Shown piece after piece: positions 21,888 through 32,887 of a stretch of DNA of 50,000 bases. Source of the DNA: Apostichopus japonicus (taxonomy: Eukaryota > Echinodermata > Holothuroidea > Aspidochirotida > Stichopodidae); the NCBI RefSeq assembly GCF_037975245.1, contig NC_092575.1, positions 4,095,001 to 4,145,000 of the forward strand. The letters are read 5' to 3'. Numbering within the stretch: the stretch's first letter is position 1; the number at the start of each line of letters is the position of its first letter. The notes under the pieces are model-generated. The model was not told the origin of the DNA, ran no database searches, and was given only the letters and a program-made list of their open reading frames with translations. Made by a program: the position numbers and the translations under genes.

Positions 21888-22409
21888 TATTTTTCTATTT
21901 ATAATTTATGTTGTACCGAATTCTTATAACAAAGAATATTGTCACACATACATTGGTGCAGTTGGACACCTTAGTGTCAGACACACCTTCAAATCTCCAG
22001 AGAGTGATATTCAGATTGCAGCCAATATTACAGGTTTATGAAGTTCCCTAACAGAAGCAAACTATGTGATGTCACCATGCATGATGATTGGGCTGAACCA
22101 CCCCCCCCCCCCATTTATAATCCCAAAATAATTTATCCACACCAGATATTCATTCAAAATATTAAAGTTTAATGAAATTCAAACTCATAATACATTTCCA
22201 GATAAAAATTTAACATTCCAAAATATGTCAGATTTCAAGGTTTTAAGTAAATAAAGATTAGAAAATGAAAGTATAGCTTCTGAGGAATGTCAGTCTTTGT
22301 GAAATCAAAGAAAACCACATTTTGTCTCTTTCAATGATAACCAAACTAGTTATCTATCAAGATGAGATTTGGTATGAAATCAAATGAAATGTTTGTGTTC
22401 AATTCTTTC

Positions 22410-22656
22410 TTAAAGGGATATTCCAGTGGCTGAAAATGTGACATTTTTGTGGAATGAAATAGCTCATAAATAGACAAAGCATAAATTTGTATTTGAAGTG
22501 CCATGATTGCATCATTCACTCTGCTGTGTTCCACATGCATTCACAAAATACCAAAAATTCAAAATTTCACCATTCAGAGTGTTATGAGGTAGTGAGTTTG
22601 ACCCCAAAAAATATTCTGCATTTTTACTAGCAGCCAATTGCCCTGCTATCCCTTAA
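22410..22656. mobile_element. TTAA-bounded MITE in intron
   Basis: The left end is TTAAAGGGATATTCCAG and the right end, reversed, TTAAGGGATAGCAGGG, so TTAA plus a short GGGATA inverted repeat bound 247 bp. TTAA duplications are typical of Kolobok and piggyBac elements. With a Kolobok-type transposase relic 2 kb away, cross-mobilisation is possible but unproven. Confidence 0.5.
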
Positions 22657-22710
22657 TATGTTCATGATTGTACTGAAGAAATAAACAAGCTGTTTTCAAT
22701 TGTCCAACAG

Positions 22711-23205
22711 ATGTATGTACAAGGGTTGTCACGAGAACAGTTAGAGCAGGTTGCAGTAGGGCTCCGCAGAAACCCAGATGCTCACAGTGATCTCACTGCG
22801 CCAAACCAAACTGAGGAAGTGACTGCTTCTCGTGAAGTCCCTTCGTGGTGCAAATGTCTGCAATGTGTAGAGATGCTAACTGATGTGGAAAAGAAGTGCT
22901 GCACAAACAGGGTGCAACAATGTGTAACTTACTCGGATGCATTTAGTGATATTTGCCTTAATGCACACATCTTGGGTGTAAATATGCGCATGCGAGAGGA
23001 TGATCTTGCTTTGGAAGAAAACAGAACCAACAGGAACTACAGACATTATGCTTACAGAAATTTTATTTACTGGAAGTTTGGTCGCTTAGGTAGAGGAAAT
23101 AGAATGGTATTGCCATCCTGTTGCATCTCAAAGATAAGGGAAAGATTTCCATCTGTGGACGGACAATATGTAGGATTCAATCCTGGCAACAACCTCATCG
23201 ATTAA
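22711..23205 (+). CDS. P2X7 intracellular (ballast)-like domain, last exon
   Basis: After acceptor TCCAACAG a 164-codon frame runs to TAA-region stop at 23203-23205 (GATTAA). A helical start, LSREQLEQVAVGLRRNPD, is followed by the diagnostic order WCKCLQC (about residue 47), KKCC, a CVT-x-S-x-F segment, then RHYAYRNFIYWKFG (about 112-125), LPSCC, IRERFPS and GQYVGF. These match the zinc- and GDP-binding ballast domain of vertebrate P2X7 receptors, including the Cys and His positions. There are no ion-channel segments, so it is not a P2X receptor. Stand-alone domains of this type occur in many invertebrates. This exon itself is undamaged, but exons 1-2 carry stops. An in-exon ATG at the first codon would allow a shorter product. 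The function is unknown. Confidence 0.8.
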   Translation: MYVQGLSREQLEQVAVGLRRNPDAHSDLTAPNQTEEVTASREVPSWCKCLQCVEMLTDVEKKCCTNRVQQCVTYSDAFSDICLNAHILGVNMRMREDDLALEENRTNRNYRHYAYRNFIYWKFGRLGRGNRMVLPSCCISKIRERFPSVDGQYVGFNPGNNLID

Positions 23206-23239
23206 GAGAGAAAACAGTTTGAAAAGAAACCATATTGGC

Positions 23240-23620
23240 ACAGTGGTAGTGATAAGAGTGGGGCGATGGGGGAAGAGCAGGGGGGCGGGGTGAGGGGTTA
23301 TTGTTACTCCAAGCAGTGAAACGTTGTTGAAGGTAAACTGATTACTTCATGGTTTGTGATAGGGATTTCAATCCTATCAACAACCTTTGGTAGAGTGATG
23401 GTAATTTCTTTTCTTATGTTTATAGACAGTAGTAACCTATGTGGGATGATGGTGGGTGGGGCTGTGGGAGGAGTTTTTGTTACTCCAAGCAGTGAAACAT
23501 TGTTGAATGTTAACTGATTATTTCATTGTTTTCAAGTTTATAGAGAGTGGTAACCTAAGCAGGGTGGAGGAGAAGGGGTGTTATTGTTCTTCCAAGGAGT
23601 GAAAGAAGTTTGCAAATTAT
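23240..23620. repeat. Degenerate tandem repeat downstream of P2X7-like exon
   Basis: A block containing TGTTACTCCAAGCAGTGAAAC recurs at about 23302 and 23479 and, more degraded, near 23586. GTTTATAGA-x-AGT-GGTAACCTA-like links and G-rich patches lie between. Period is roughly 105-175 bp. Confidence 0.7.
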
Positions 23621-24450
23621 GCCGAAAGGTAAAATATTTATTTCATGTTTTGAAAGGTATGAAACGACACAATCAGGGGAAAAAGTTAGAATGTACCTGT
23701 AGGTGACAAATAGCAAATGCAGATCCAAATAATACAGATGTGAGCACTCCAAATAAAGGTATAAAAGTTCAAATATAGTTGATGACAATGTATTCTCTTT
23801 TCTTTCTCTCAAAAATGAAGTATTATCACAGCCATTGTGATGTGTTATAGACAGTTAAAAACCATGAATACTATCAGACCAAGTTGCCAAGATTGTACTA
23901 CTTTTAATTTTGATAAATGACCTCTTAAACAGCCAAGTTTCATCTATTACAGGGCCTGGACTACAGTAGGTTGTCTAACAAAGATACTAGAACATCATAA
24001 CCCTACTAAAAGCCCCATTCACCTGCATGTTTAACCATTACAATAATATGTTCTTAGTCTAGATAGAAGTTCTGACTAAATGCTACTCACCACTGGATAA
24101 GACTGCAGTTTGCCACCTCAGATGCATACAAAACTCAGTGGCAATACTTAAGACTTTAAGGCATCAAGTGTGTTACAAGTATAAAATGGTATTGAATGTA
24201 ATCCAAGAGCTCTGTTTTTGACATGAAAATCAAAGAACATGCTTTGCTTGACTTGTAACATAGTAATAATAAAGTGGATTTAAATCAAATGAACGAGTAA
24301 AGTAGGGAGTCTTTAAATAACTCTTAAGTGTAGTAAATTTAGCACACATCAAGACTTAACTTTATGTAACATCTCTTCGAGCCATTAAGAGTGCTTATCA
24401 ATAAAAACTCAAGTGAAATAAAACTGCATCTCGTTTCCTAAATTAACCAT
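23621..24450. other. Intergenic between convergent genes
   Basis: AT-rich, no supported coding. It lies between the 3' ends of the P2X7-like gene (forward) and the Kolobok-type transposase (reverse). Confidence 0.4.
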
Positions 24451-24456
24451 TGTAGC

Positions 24457-25927
24457 TTAGGAATGCCCCATGTCAGCTGAACTTGCAAATCTAGACTGGT
24501 ACTGTACAAGTAAAACACTCATACTAGGCTTTGGAGCACTGCCAATATTTGGTTTGATGATTTTTGGGTGATCTTCAGGTAGGCCTACTCTGGCCGATAA
24601 ATGGCACTGATTCTCTTGTCTGAGCAGAAAGACAGTTTTCATCAATTCAGGAATGTAACCAAAAGCCTTAGGCAATTTTTGAGGTGCCCATTGTTTTGAT
24701 CTTTTACTATACTTTGCCCGATACATTGGTTAGCCATCAACAGTTGAACCATATGCTCGTTCAATGTGATAGTTGTGATCAATAGCAGCCAGTAGCATTC
24801 TAGTTACATATCCATCATAAGAATAAGCACAACGTTTATTGGCATACATTAGCATATGATTGTGAAATGATTCAAGAGAACCAGTATGCTTGAAATTTTG
24901 TAATATGGAAAAGTGTTCAGAAATTGCTTCTTGAGTATGACAGACCTAAGGGCTTCATGTGACGGTGATCCCTTCTTCAGATATGGCTTACTATGGTCGT
25001 CATCACCAAGGTGGTGATGACTACATTCACCAGGTGTACCATCAATTGACAACAACCACTGGTGTTCGTCTACAATGTGGTGAAGAAGTGACAGCAAATT
25101 GACTTGATTTTGATATCATTACCGCCGCACTCTTTAGCGGAGTACCAGAAATGATTACGTTATAGCAGGCATACATAAGTGCAGATCAGTGTTCTCTTTG
25201 GCATTTGCTACGTTAGAGAGTTTCCAGACAAGGTTCTTTACCCCATGCCAAACATCCACTTGATGAGAAATTCCATCATATATTGTACACTTTTTTAGCA
25301 GTGCCTTTATCAGAACATGGGCATCTGTCACTACTTCACAGATTTTAAATTCTTTCATTAGAAAATCCAATCCTCTCTCAAATCCAACTCTTTCCATGTT
25401 TGGACTTTTCCCCCCTACTTCCCTAACATCAACTACCTCTAAATGCAACATTTTTTAAGAATCTTCATCCATGAAGCTGTAAGTACAGTATTGGGCACAA
25501 TGCCCAAGGGATTCTGTTCTAGCATCTCCTGCTACTCATAAACCTCTGTCTTTAAGTTTGCAGAATTCTGCCTTTTGGACCTTCTGCCAAGTAGCTTTAA
25601 CAGCTGGAGTTACATACAACCTTTGAACACGTAGAAATGTTGTGTTGCTTACAAAAAAAAAATTGGAAACTTTAAAATACAATGCCATTTTAGAATACTT
25701 GTTTCCTGAAATGGTTACAGCTGACAAAATTTGAATGTTACCTGAAAAGATACCACAAAATCTGTTTTGTGAGTACCATTTTCCACACACATGGCCATCT
25801 TCACACTTCCAAGAAAAAATCATTGCTGTACCAATAGCACTCCATTGATAAGATATTATTTTAGTACAGTTAGTGTGTGTGCAGTACTCCCCATGTATTA
25901 ACTTCAGCAGTTCTAACAATTTGTTTA
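24457..25927 (-). pseudogene. Kolobok-type transposase relic, catalytic region
   Basis: Reverse-strand frames align end to end with one protein. INKLLELLKLIHGEYC starts it near 25925. CEDGHVCGKWYSQNRFCG and LSAVTISGNKYSKMAL follow. GDARTESLGHCAQYCTY (near 25500) holds the first catalytic Asp. LEVVDVREVGGKSPNMER follows, then VVTDAHVLIK with HQVDVWHGVKNL, NHFWYSAKEC, LLHHIVDEHQWLL, KKGSPSHEALRSVIL, LESFHNHMLMYANKR with the likely Glu, LLAAIDHNYHIERA and YSKRSKQW. The GDGRxDSPG / DAH-DxWH / LESFHN layout is that of Kolobok-type DDE transposases (family call from memory). Stops near 25536 and 25452, a stop near 24729 and frameshifts near 25150, 25095 and 24900 inactivate this copy. The N-terminal part continues at 28484 beyond an inserted transposon. 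Confidence 0.8.
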
Positions 25928-26299
25928 TGGGCGATTCCGTGAAAACAGGGACATGACCCCAAATTTTCAAAATCATTTCTGCAGCCATTTTTGGCTTCTA
26001 GTATACTATAAACACATTTAGGGTCTGGGTTATGTACTTTTTTTTTCAACTATATCACGTTCTTCTACCAAAAAATGTGAATACCTCACTAATGTTGATT
26101 TTTGAGGGAATATTTGAGGAAATAGTATGGATATTTCAAAGTCTCAGATTTCCATATTTGAAAGCACCCTAAATAAATTTGTTATATATGTATTGGTAGT
26201 GCCATTAGTGATATATTAAAATATTAATCACAATTCCTCCAAACAATGTTTGGTTTGTATGCATATATGGCTGTAACGACACAGAGCTGATTTGAGAGC

Positions 26300-28470
26300 G
26301 TAATGCGAGTTACCGAAAGACCAAGTTTTTAACTTTTTTTTTCACTGGAGCAGATAATTTCCTGCCATTTCATATTATGCTTCTAGTCAAAGTAAAGAGT
26401 ATAAAAATAGTTGAAAGAATTAGAAATGTACCTAGTATATAGATATAAATAGCCATTGAAAACTGTAATGGGAGTTACCAGTAATGCGAGTTACCGCTGT
26501 AATGCGAGTTACCATATATTATTCCAATCTCACTTGCAGTACTACTGATCAACAAAACAATACAGCGCACTAAATACTTATATAAGGTGTGCACAGTAGT
26601 TACTTCCTGTACCCAGAATGCACTGCAACCTCCATTACATCACATGTGACCCTTAAGACAGTTTCAACAGATATTGATGAGTTTATCACCTGACCTTTGT
26701 GGAATCACGGACCTTCCAAGTTGCATTCAACTGTGACATCATCAAATGAGTAAAGTTAGCCTATTCTTTCTCCAATTTAACGATAGCATTTTCATGGGAT
26801 ATTAATTGCTTAGTACAATACAGTATTAATGACAAATTGTGAGAGCTTAGGCTATATTACAGTAGTCTGTAGCCTATCACATAGTAATATATATGTTCAA
26901 GGATGGGCAAATATTGTAAATCATGCATGACCATTATAATGTGCCTAACATCTTGATGGAAATTAGTCTTGATGTGAAAGCTGATGCTGCCAAGGGTGTG
27001 GGCACCTCAGAATTAGTGGGGTGGGCAGAGGGGATGGGACGGACGGGGAGTGTGCATAGGGGATGATTGGGGCTGCTGGGGGGGATGGGGCAGGATTGCG
27101 GAGGCTTGGTCAGTTGGAATAGATTGGTGTGGTTTACCAATTCAAATGTGTGTTCCCCAAATATCATAATGTGCAAACCCCTTTCCCCAATATGAGTGTC
27201 TTATCACTACAATGTGAAAATCAACCTTTTCTCCAAAGCATTTCAAATCCCCAAATTACACAAAATAAGGCAGGCTGCACCGGATTTCACGGGAATTGAT
27301 AACTGGAAATGGCCGAACCCCAGGGATGACAAAACTTTCTATCGACGAAGCCAGATGATAAAGAAGTTGGGAACACCTTTGATTGCTAATAGTTGTGGCC
27401 AATTCAAGTTTGCATCAAAATTCTAATTTGATACAAAACACCATCCATTCAAGGTTATCTAGAATGGCCATATATATAGCTACCACCATGCCCTCATACC
27501 GCATGATGAAACATCTATTGTGTTATTGTTGATAATGGTATTATACTGATAGAATTAGGAACAAGGATTGTTTTATTAGTTTCATGCTTTTCCTAAGAAC
27601 CCTAAATACAAATTTCCAAAGGACCAATCACTTATTAACATGCCAAAGAAACTTTTCTTGTAATTCACTATAAGCTGTGAACCTGTTTAACTTTCAGTAG
27701 ATGTTTTGAGACATTAAAATGGAAGAGGAGAGCTACCAGCTACCAGCTTCATTGGAAATTTGGATTGATAATTCAAATGTGTACATTGCAATCTTGTAAG
27801 TCAACAATTTTGGATTAGCTTGATTGGAAATATGGATTGATAATTCAATTTAGTGTACATTGCAATCTTGTCAGTCAACAATTCTTCAGTTGATTTTCTG
27901 GTTCAATCAACTTCAATTATTATTGATATAATTGTCAGGATGTTTTGCAAATTGTTGTTAAAAGTTTTGGAAAGTGTTTTACAGTTTCTAAGAGTTTCTT
28001 AGAGTTTCAAAAATGGCTTTGGAGCATTTCAAAGAATTTGATGAATAAAGAGCAAAATCGATGACTGGAAAAAGTGTAATGCGAGTTACCGTAATGCGAG
28101 TTACCAGACTTTTCCCCCCTGCATACCACATCTGAAGTTGTTTCATATTTTCTACTGCTGATATATAAACATCAGTAGGGTAGATATCTTGTACATGTAT
28201 GCAATTGAAGAAATCATTCTTTGTTTGAGCACAGTGCCATTTTGTACCGGTGTCAATTTTTCAGGTGTCCTTTTTCCGTAATGCGAGTTACCGATATTTG
28301 GAAGCGCACCATACATTAAGGCGATGACAATTATAATTCTTGATAATTTCATATTGTAGCTATGAATGTTGGGTATAACACCACAGAAAATTGAGGAGTT
28401 ACACTAACCCATATTCGAGCCACAGCACTTGGATTATAAAAAAACAGCAAAAAGTGTAATGCGAGTTACC
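26300..28470. repeat. Eight dispersed copies of GTAATGCGAGTTACC
   Basis: Copies at 26300, 26465 (one mismatch), 26481, 26499, 28076, 28091, 28278 and 28456 (first base), all in the same orientation and all inside the TA-flanked transposon. The last copy abuts the right terminal repeat. Some are spaced exactly or nearly 15 bp apart (28076/28091; 26465/26481/26499). GTAA...TTAC gives each copy partial dyad symmetry, as expected of a protein-binding site. Confidence 0.9.
27748..27888. repeat. Tandem duplication, period about 72 bp
   Basis: Two copies of a block with ATTGGAAAT-TGGATTGATAATTCAA and GTACATTGCAATCTTGT-AGTCAACAATT at 27748-27815 and 27820-27888, inside the TA-flanked transposon. Confidence 0.85.
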
Positions 28471-28483
28471 ATGGAATCGCCCA

Positions 28484-28639
28484 TATAGATACAATACATT
28501 TCGCTTCCTCAATTATACCAAGAGTTTCCCCTGAGGGGCAGTTATCTGGAAGAGACTCTTCACTCTGTATTTCTGAGGAGTCCATCTCAAGCTCTCGGGG
28601 AACACCTCACTCCCTACAGTTTCATTAGGGAGTAATTCT
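28484..28639 (-). pseudogene. Kolobok-type transposase, exon upstream of the insertion
   Basis: Reverse-strand acceptor TTTTCACAG opens the exon at 28639. It starts ELLPNETVGSEVFPESL and, after a one-base shift near 28588, continues EMDSSEIQSEESLPDNC, GETLGIIEEAKCIVSI to 28484. There the inserted element interrupts it. The acidic, low-complexity character is typical of the region before the transposase core. Confidence 0.65.
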
Positions 28640-29815
28640 CTGTGAAAAGAAAATCCAAAAATTCAGTCAACAGGTATATTAGTAATAGATTATTGAAGCC
28701 TATTTGCATCAGTACTGTAATGTAAGTGCAGAGGCACAACAGTTCAGTCATGGTATCTGTATTTTTTTGTGGGGGGGGGGGGGCAGTGTGGTATACTTGA
28801 CATGCAAGGGGCATAAAATAGGGAGATATTGTGGGGGCCAGGGGGTAACCTCTGTTTTCACATGTATCATGTTCTCTTGTAGCAAGTTTGAAGCACAACA
28901 ACCAAGGTCAGCTTTCAGAAAGAAGAATAACTCTTAAACTTAGCATTCTTCTCTTGCAAAATATTTATATTCCTAACAACCCCCCCCCCCCCTCTTATGG
29001 CCTTTCTCCCCATGTTGACATGCCAAAATTTAGAGCTACTTTTGAAAACCTGACAAAGTAATTCACAAACCAGTGAATTATTTAACATGGCAAAGATTCC
29101 TCCTCAAAATTCACTTGAGCATTAATACTTTGTTACTTGATAGCACAAACTTCCCCAAATTGACAAGTACTGGCACTAGGAATCATCCTTGAGTACACCT
29201 AATTAATTGACAGTCACCACATGGTTGTAGACACAAGTGCTATAATGGCCAACAATACAGTACTTGCCTGTGTGAAGACAAATTTGGCTTAACCACTGAA
29301 ATAGTACAGTACGTGTGTTTCATCATGAATTTGTGCAAAGGGGCGTTCAGTATGGCTAGCATTACCTACACCTGTAGATATTCAATCTCCTGTGTTGTTT
29401 TTGCCTAAAACGAGGTGGAATTTGCTATAGGCAGGGAAGATTGTAATGAATATTTTGTATAGTTCTGGTAAAGCATGGAATATAGGAATTTTCAATGGCC
29501 AAAATTGTTGACCTAATAAACCACATTTAGCAGAGTATTTAAGCAGGATGTATACCCCAACTTCACTATGGAATAGGTCATACATGAAACCGTAGGCCTT
29601 AGCTTAGCATACTTTAACTGATTTTGTTTCACTTCATTTCTTGAAACTTTAAATGAGAATGAAAATAGTTCCTCACTTGACAGTAGCCTATGGCTGGCTC
29701 CACACTGTACAGCAGTGTGAACTTGCAGGTTATATTCCATTTAAATTACACTGATAACTGTATCCATAGAAACTTCCATACAGTAACTATGTGATAGTCT
29801 TTACTATATACTCAC

Positions 29816-29878
29816 CCTTCATCAATACACAATAGTTCTTCTTCACCATGGGATAGGGCTGCAATACCTTCTTCATCA
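29816..29878 (-). pseudogene. Kolobok-type transposase, small acidic exon
   Basis: A 63-base exon between TTTCACAG and GG|GTGAGT encodes DEEGIAALSHGEEELLCIDE. Phase 2 at both ends matches the neighbouring exons at 30590 and 28639. Confidence 0.6.
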
Positions 29879-30589
29879 CTGTGAAACGACCTTCAACAAA
29901 GTGTAACAAAAACAAGCAGTTGCAAGGGCTGTCAAAACACAAATTTCACTCACACCACTTTCTACTTAACGGAACAACATGTTTTTATGTATAAGTCTTC
30001 ATCAACTTTGGTCTGATGTGACTCCAGCAATTGAATACAACCAGCTAGGCAATTTATCATGCAAACTTGTAGTTAACTGGTCATCCACATACAACTCCTA
30101 CTAATTAGAATATATCTTCAACGTGAATATATATTGTGTGGGAGGGGGAAACCTCAAGTTCGATCTAAACATATTTTACACCTGTTCTCATGATGAGAGG
30201 ATAAACTGTCCTCAGATACAATCTTACAAGTTTCAAACTGAGAAAATAAAGCCCTGGCACTACTTCAGTTCATCACAGAGGTAAATCAATGCTGATATTG
30301 TCCATAACTAAAAATAAGTCCAAAGAGGTCCCTTGACAGAATAAAACCTACACGAAGAAGTTAGGCCTCGAAGCTTTAGCAACGAAAATTAGGCCTGAGC
30401 CTATTCCTAATCAATTATTTGAAAGGTTCTTGGAATACTGTATGTACTTGCTTCACCTTGATCGAGAGAAAGCAATTGACTTTCAGTTATAGGCCTACAT
30501 CAATGTATGACTTGTTCACCTATGGTTGGAAGACCTAGGCATATCAAACATTTTTAAAAGTTTATGCATGCTGAAAGTTACGCACTTAC

Positions 30590-30710
30590 CAGCAAAAACG
30601 ACATGCAGTGAGATGACATTCAAGGAGGTGTCCACAATGTGTTGAGGAAACCGTTAGGTCTTTGTCACCTATCCCTCGACTTTCTTTAAATTCACCTCGT
30701 TTCGTCTCGA
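30590..30710 (-). pseudogene. Kolobok-type transposase, Cys/His-rich N-terminal exon
   Basis: A reverse-strand open frame with THCGHLLECHLTACRFC ends at donor TG|GTAAGT (30590/30589) in phase 2, which fits the next exon (giving ...CRFCC-DEEG). The Cys/His spacing suggests a small metal-binding domain, perhaps for DNA binding. No start codon is visible; the frame runs into a Tx1-like LINE tail fragment at about 30715. Confidence 0.5.
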
Positions 30711-30714
30711 AGCC

Positions 30715-30801
30715 TTTTTTTCTGTCGAACCAAAGGACACGGACCAAAGGTCAACAAAACCAAAAACAAACCCAGTCTGTAAAGCAACAACTGAAACCCA
30801 T
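30715..30801 (-). mobile_element. Tx1-like LINE 3' tail fragment
   Basis: About 70 bp (GGACACGGACCAAAGGTC ... CAACAACTGAAACCCA) match, reversed, the 3' untranslated repeat of the copies at 37.6, 40.1 and 41.5 kb. A severely 5'-truncated insertion is likely. Confidence 0.7.
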
Positions 30802-31589
30802 ACTAGAGGTATACAAGCGTAATTGCAACAGAGGTTGTCACTGCAGGATACTTTACAGGTTGGTTTCATAATCTTCCAATCTATGTAGGCTAGGCCACTT
30901 TAATGACCTTTTTGAGGTGCATCTGCATGCACGTTGTGGTACCTGTAAAATTACATGAAAATACAAACAGAAACATTTTCAAACATGAAACATTTTCGGT
31001 AGTTAGTTGGGGAATTTAATCTATTTTCTTGTTATTAATTCGCGAAATGCTTACCAAGTGAAACACAAATTAGTGTCTACAATAAGTCACAAGCCTTCAA
31101 ATTCAAGCTATTTACTGGCTAAATGCTTGTAGTAGTATATTTCACTGTTGTCAGTAGAGCAATAGCACCTATCATATTTGTTGGAACTGTCATCAACACA
31201 TGACAATCGTCAATCCAATAATCAGTTGAGTCCTTTACGTAAAAAGTCCTGTATTACTGCTTAGGCCTATTATCAGCAAATATTATTGGGCTGCTCCCAT
31301 AAGCTTATACAGTTACTGATGTGTGCTGAACTTGCCAGTATATGAACTTGATAGTTTTAATAGAAGATCTTTAAATGCAAGACTAAGAGGCTAAAATCAT
31401 GAAATTCCTGCCCTGGCAACTATGTGATACTCCAAATGGTCTTACGTAGTTACATCTTATTGGTTTTTCCTTGCCAAAAATATCCTTTCGCTCCAAGGAA
31501 TTGAAGGGTTTACTTTTAATAAATAATAAGTTTTGAAGTAAGCAGTCTGGAAGTGTTACAAGGCCCAGCACGCTAAGGTTCCAAGAGGT

Positions 31590-31643
31590 AAGAAACCCAA
31601 AGCATACAAGGAAGACAAGAAACCCAAAGCATACAAGGAAGAC
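31590..31643. repeat. Two exact tandem copies of a 27 bp unit
   Basis: A 27 bp unit beginning AAGAAACCCAAAGCATACAA occurs at 31590-31616 and 31617-31643. Confidence 0.95.
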
Positions 31644-31710
31644 AAGAGTAGAAAGCACTCTGTCAGTTTAATTGTAAAATAGATTATAGCTCATATCTTT
31701 TGGCGCTTTC

Positions 31711-31825
31711 TGGTCACTTCGCCCAACAACCATTTCGCCCAATTACCATTTCGCCCAACCAGCCTGGTCATTTCGCCCAACCGGCCTGGTCATTTCGCCC
31801 AACCAGCCTGGTCATTTCGCCCAAG
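31711..31825. repeat. Minisatellite, CATTTCGCCCAA units
   Basis: Six copies of CA(C/T)TTCGCCCAA; the last four are spaced by CC(A/G)GCCTGGT, giving a 22 bp period. Confidence 0.95.
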
Positions 31826-31929
31826 CAGTTTTCAGCTTCCAGTGTCATTTTTGACACTTCATTTCAATCTTTTGCACTAAGATTCCAAAGAAACTTTACC
31901 GAAGAAACTTGAAGCCGGAATCACAGTTG

Positions 31930-32880
31930 TTAAACTAAGAGAAACTAACGAAACGGAAAACGGAAGATATTTTACACAGTAAGCTTGATTAACTGTACAA
32001 TGCCAATCACATGTCACTTTGAGTGTACTCTTTCAAGCTTGACATAGATTAAATTCGATCTGCGCATACATCATGTGTTCTGTTCTTCGCCTGAAGAATT
32101 TTACTTTTGTAGATGCTATAGGGTAGTCCAGTTTGTAGTTTGTGATCCTTAACTTCTTATCCAAATTCTTTACTACTTGTATCGGAAGTTTTATGCTTTT
32201 TGATCTCAAAATGGTTACCTTTTTAAAATTCTTTTAATAGAAACTTCAATATTTAGGCAGAATTTATCTCATAATTTCACAGTTAATTTATATATATTCC
32301 AGTTGTTGAACTTTTTCTGGGAACTTCGGCAATCATTTATTTCTGAATGTCGTCTTTTCATAACGAAAGTTTGGCTTCTTATCTTAAAATTTGGACTTCC
32401 ATATTTTATCTCCAAACTTTCACTATATCCTCCTGTATTGTGAAATCAAAGTAGACTAAAACTTAGTTGTTGTTGTTGCTTGTTTACGTGCCAAAATTTT
32501 CAGGTAAGGAATACAGCATTTCTTTTTTGAGAGATTTTGCCTCCGAAATACAATATACGCGGCAAATTAACATATTGCGCCATATTTCACTTTAATCGTT
32601 TCTAATTTTTCAACAATCCAAAGCCTACTACTCATTGCGTCTATTTTCCTTTTGTGCCATAATGCGTGTCAAATAAAATCACAGTTTCACTCCAATTGGA
32701 GGCGCCCTGTAAGTTGTGATCTGCATTTGGTCCATTCGGCACAAAACTAACTAACAGCACACCTATATCAGTCAGGTATCAGTCAATTACGTGACTTCAA
32801 TCAGAGAATAGATATAGTGACTAAGTGTGGGATAGGAGACAATACCATTTAGCCAGGTATATGTGGTAAATAAGCTTTGC
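31930..32880. other. Intergenic, nothing recognised
   Basis: AT-rich, with stops in all frames and no transposon end that I can identify. Confidence 0.4.
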
Positions 32881-32887
32881 ATAAATG

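Larger units (their letters stand above)
25928..28483. mobile_element. DNA transposon with TA target duplication, inserted in the Kolobok transposase
   Basis: The ends TGGGCGATTCCGTG (25928) and, reversed, TGGGCGATTCCATGG (28483) are inverted repeats. TA flanks at 25926-25927 and 28484-28485. Removing the element with one TA joins AKCIVSI (reverse strand, 28484 side) in frame to NKLLELLKLIHGEYC, which fixes the boundaries independently. At 2556 bp it has no transposase that I recognise. It holds eight copies of a 15 bp motif and a 70 bp tandem duplication. TA duplication suggests Tc1/mariner-like mobilisation, but the terminus is not one I can assign. Confidence 0.8.

Noticed and set aside
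27196-27426. 76-codon forward frame inside the TA-flanked transposon
   Set aside because: No recognisable domain or catalytic motif, too short for a transposase, and consistent with chance.
30669-30869. Reverse 66-codon frame as a separate small gene
   Set aside because: It is made of a Tx1-like LINE 3' tail fragment and a frame-shifted reading of the Kolobok-type N-terminal exon.
31711-31825. CRISPR-like array of CATTTCGCCCAA repeats
   Set aside because: The host is eukaryotic and the spacers are themselves repeated, so it is an ordinary minisatellite.
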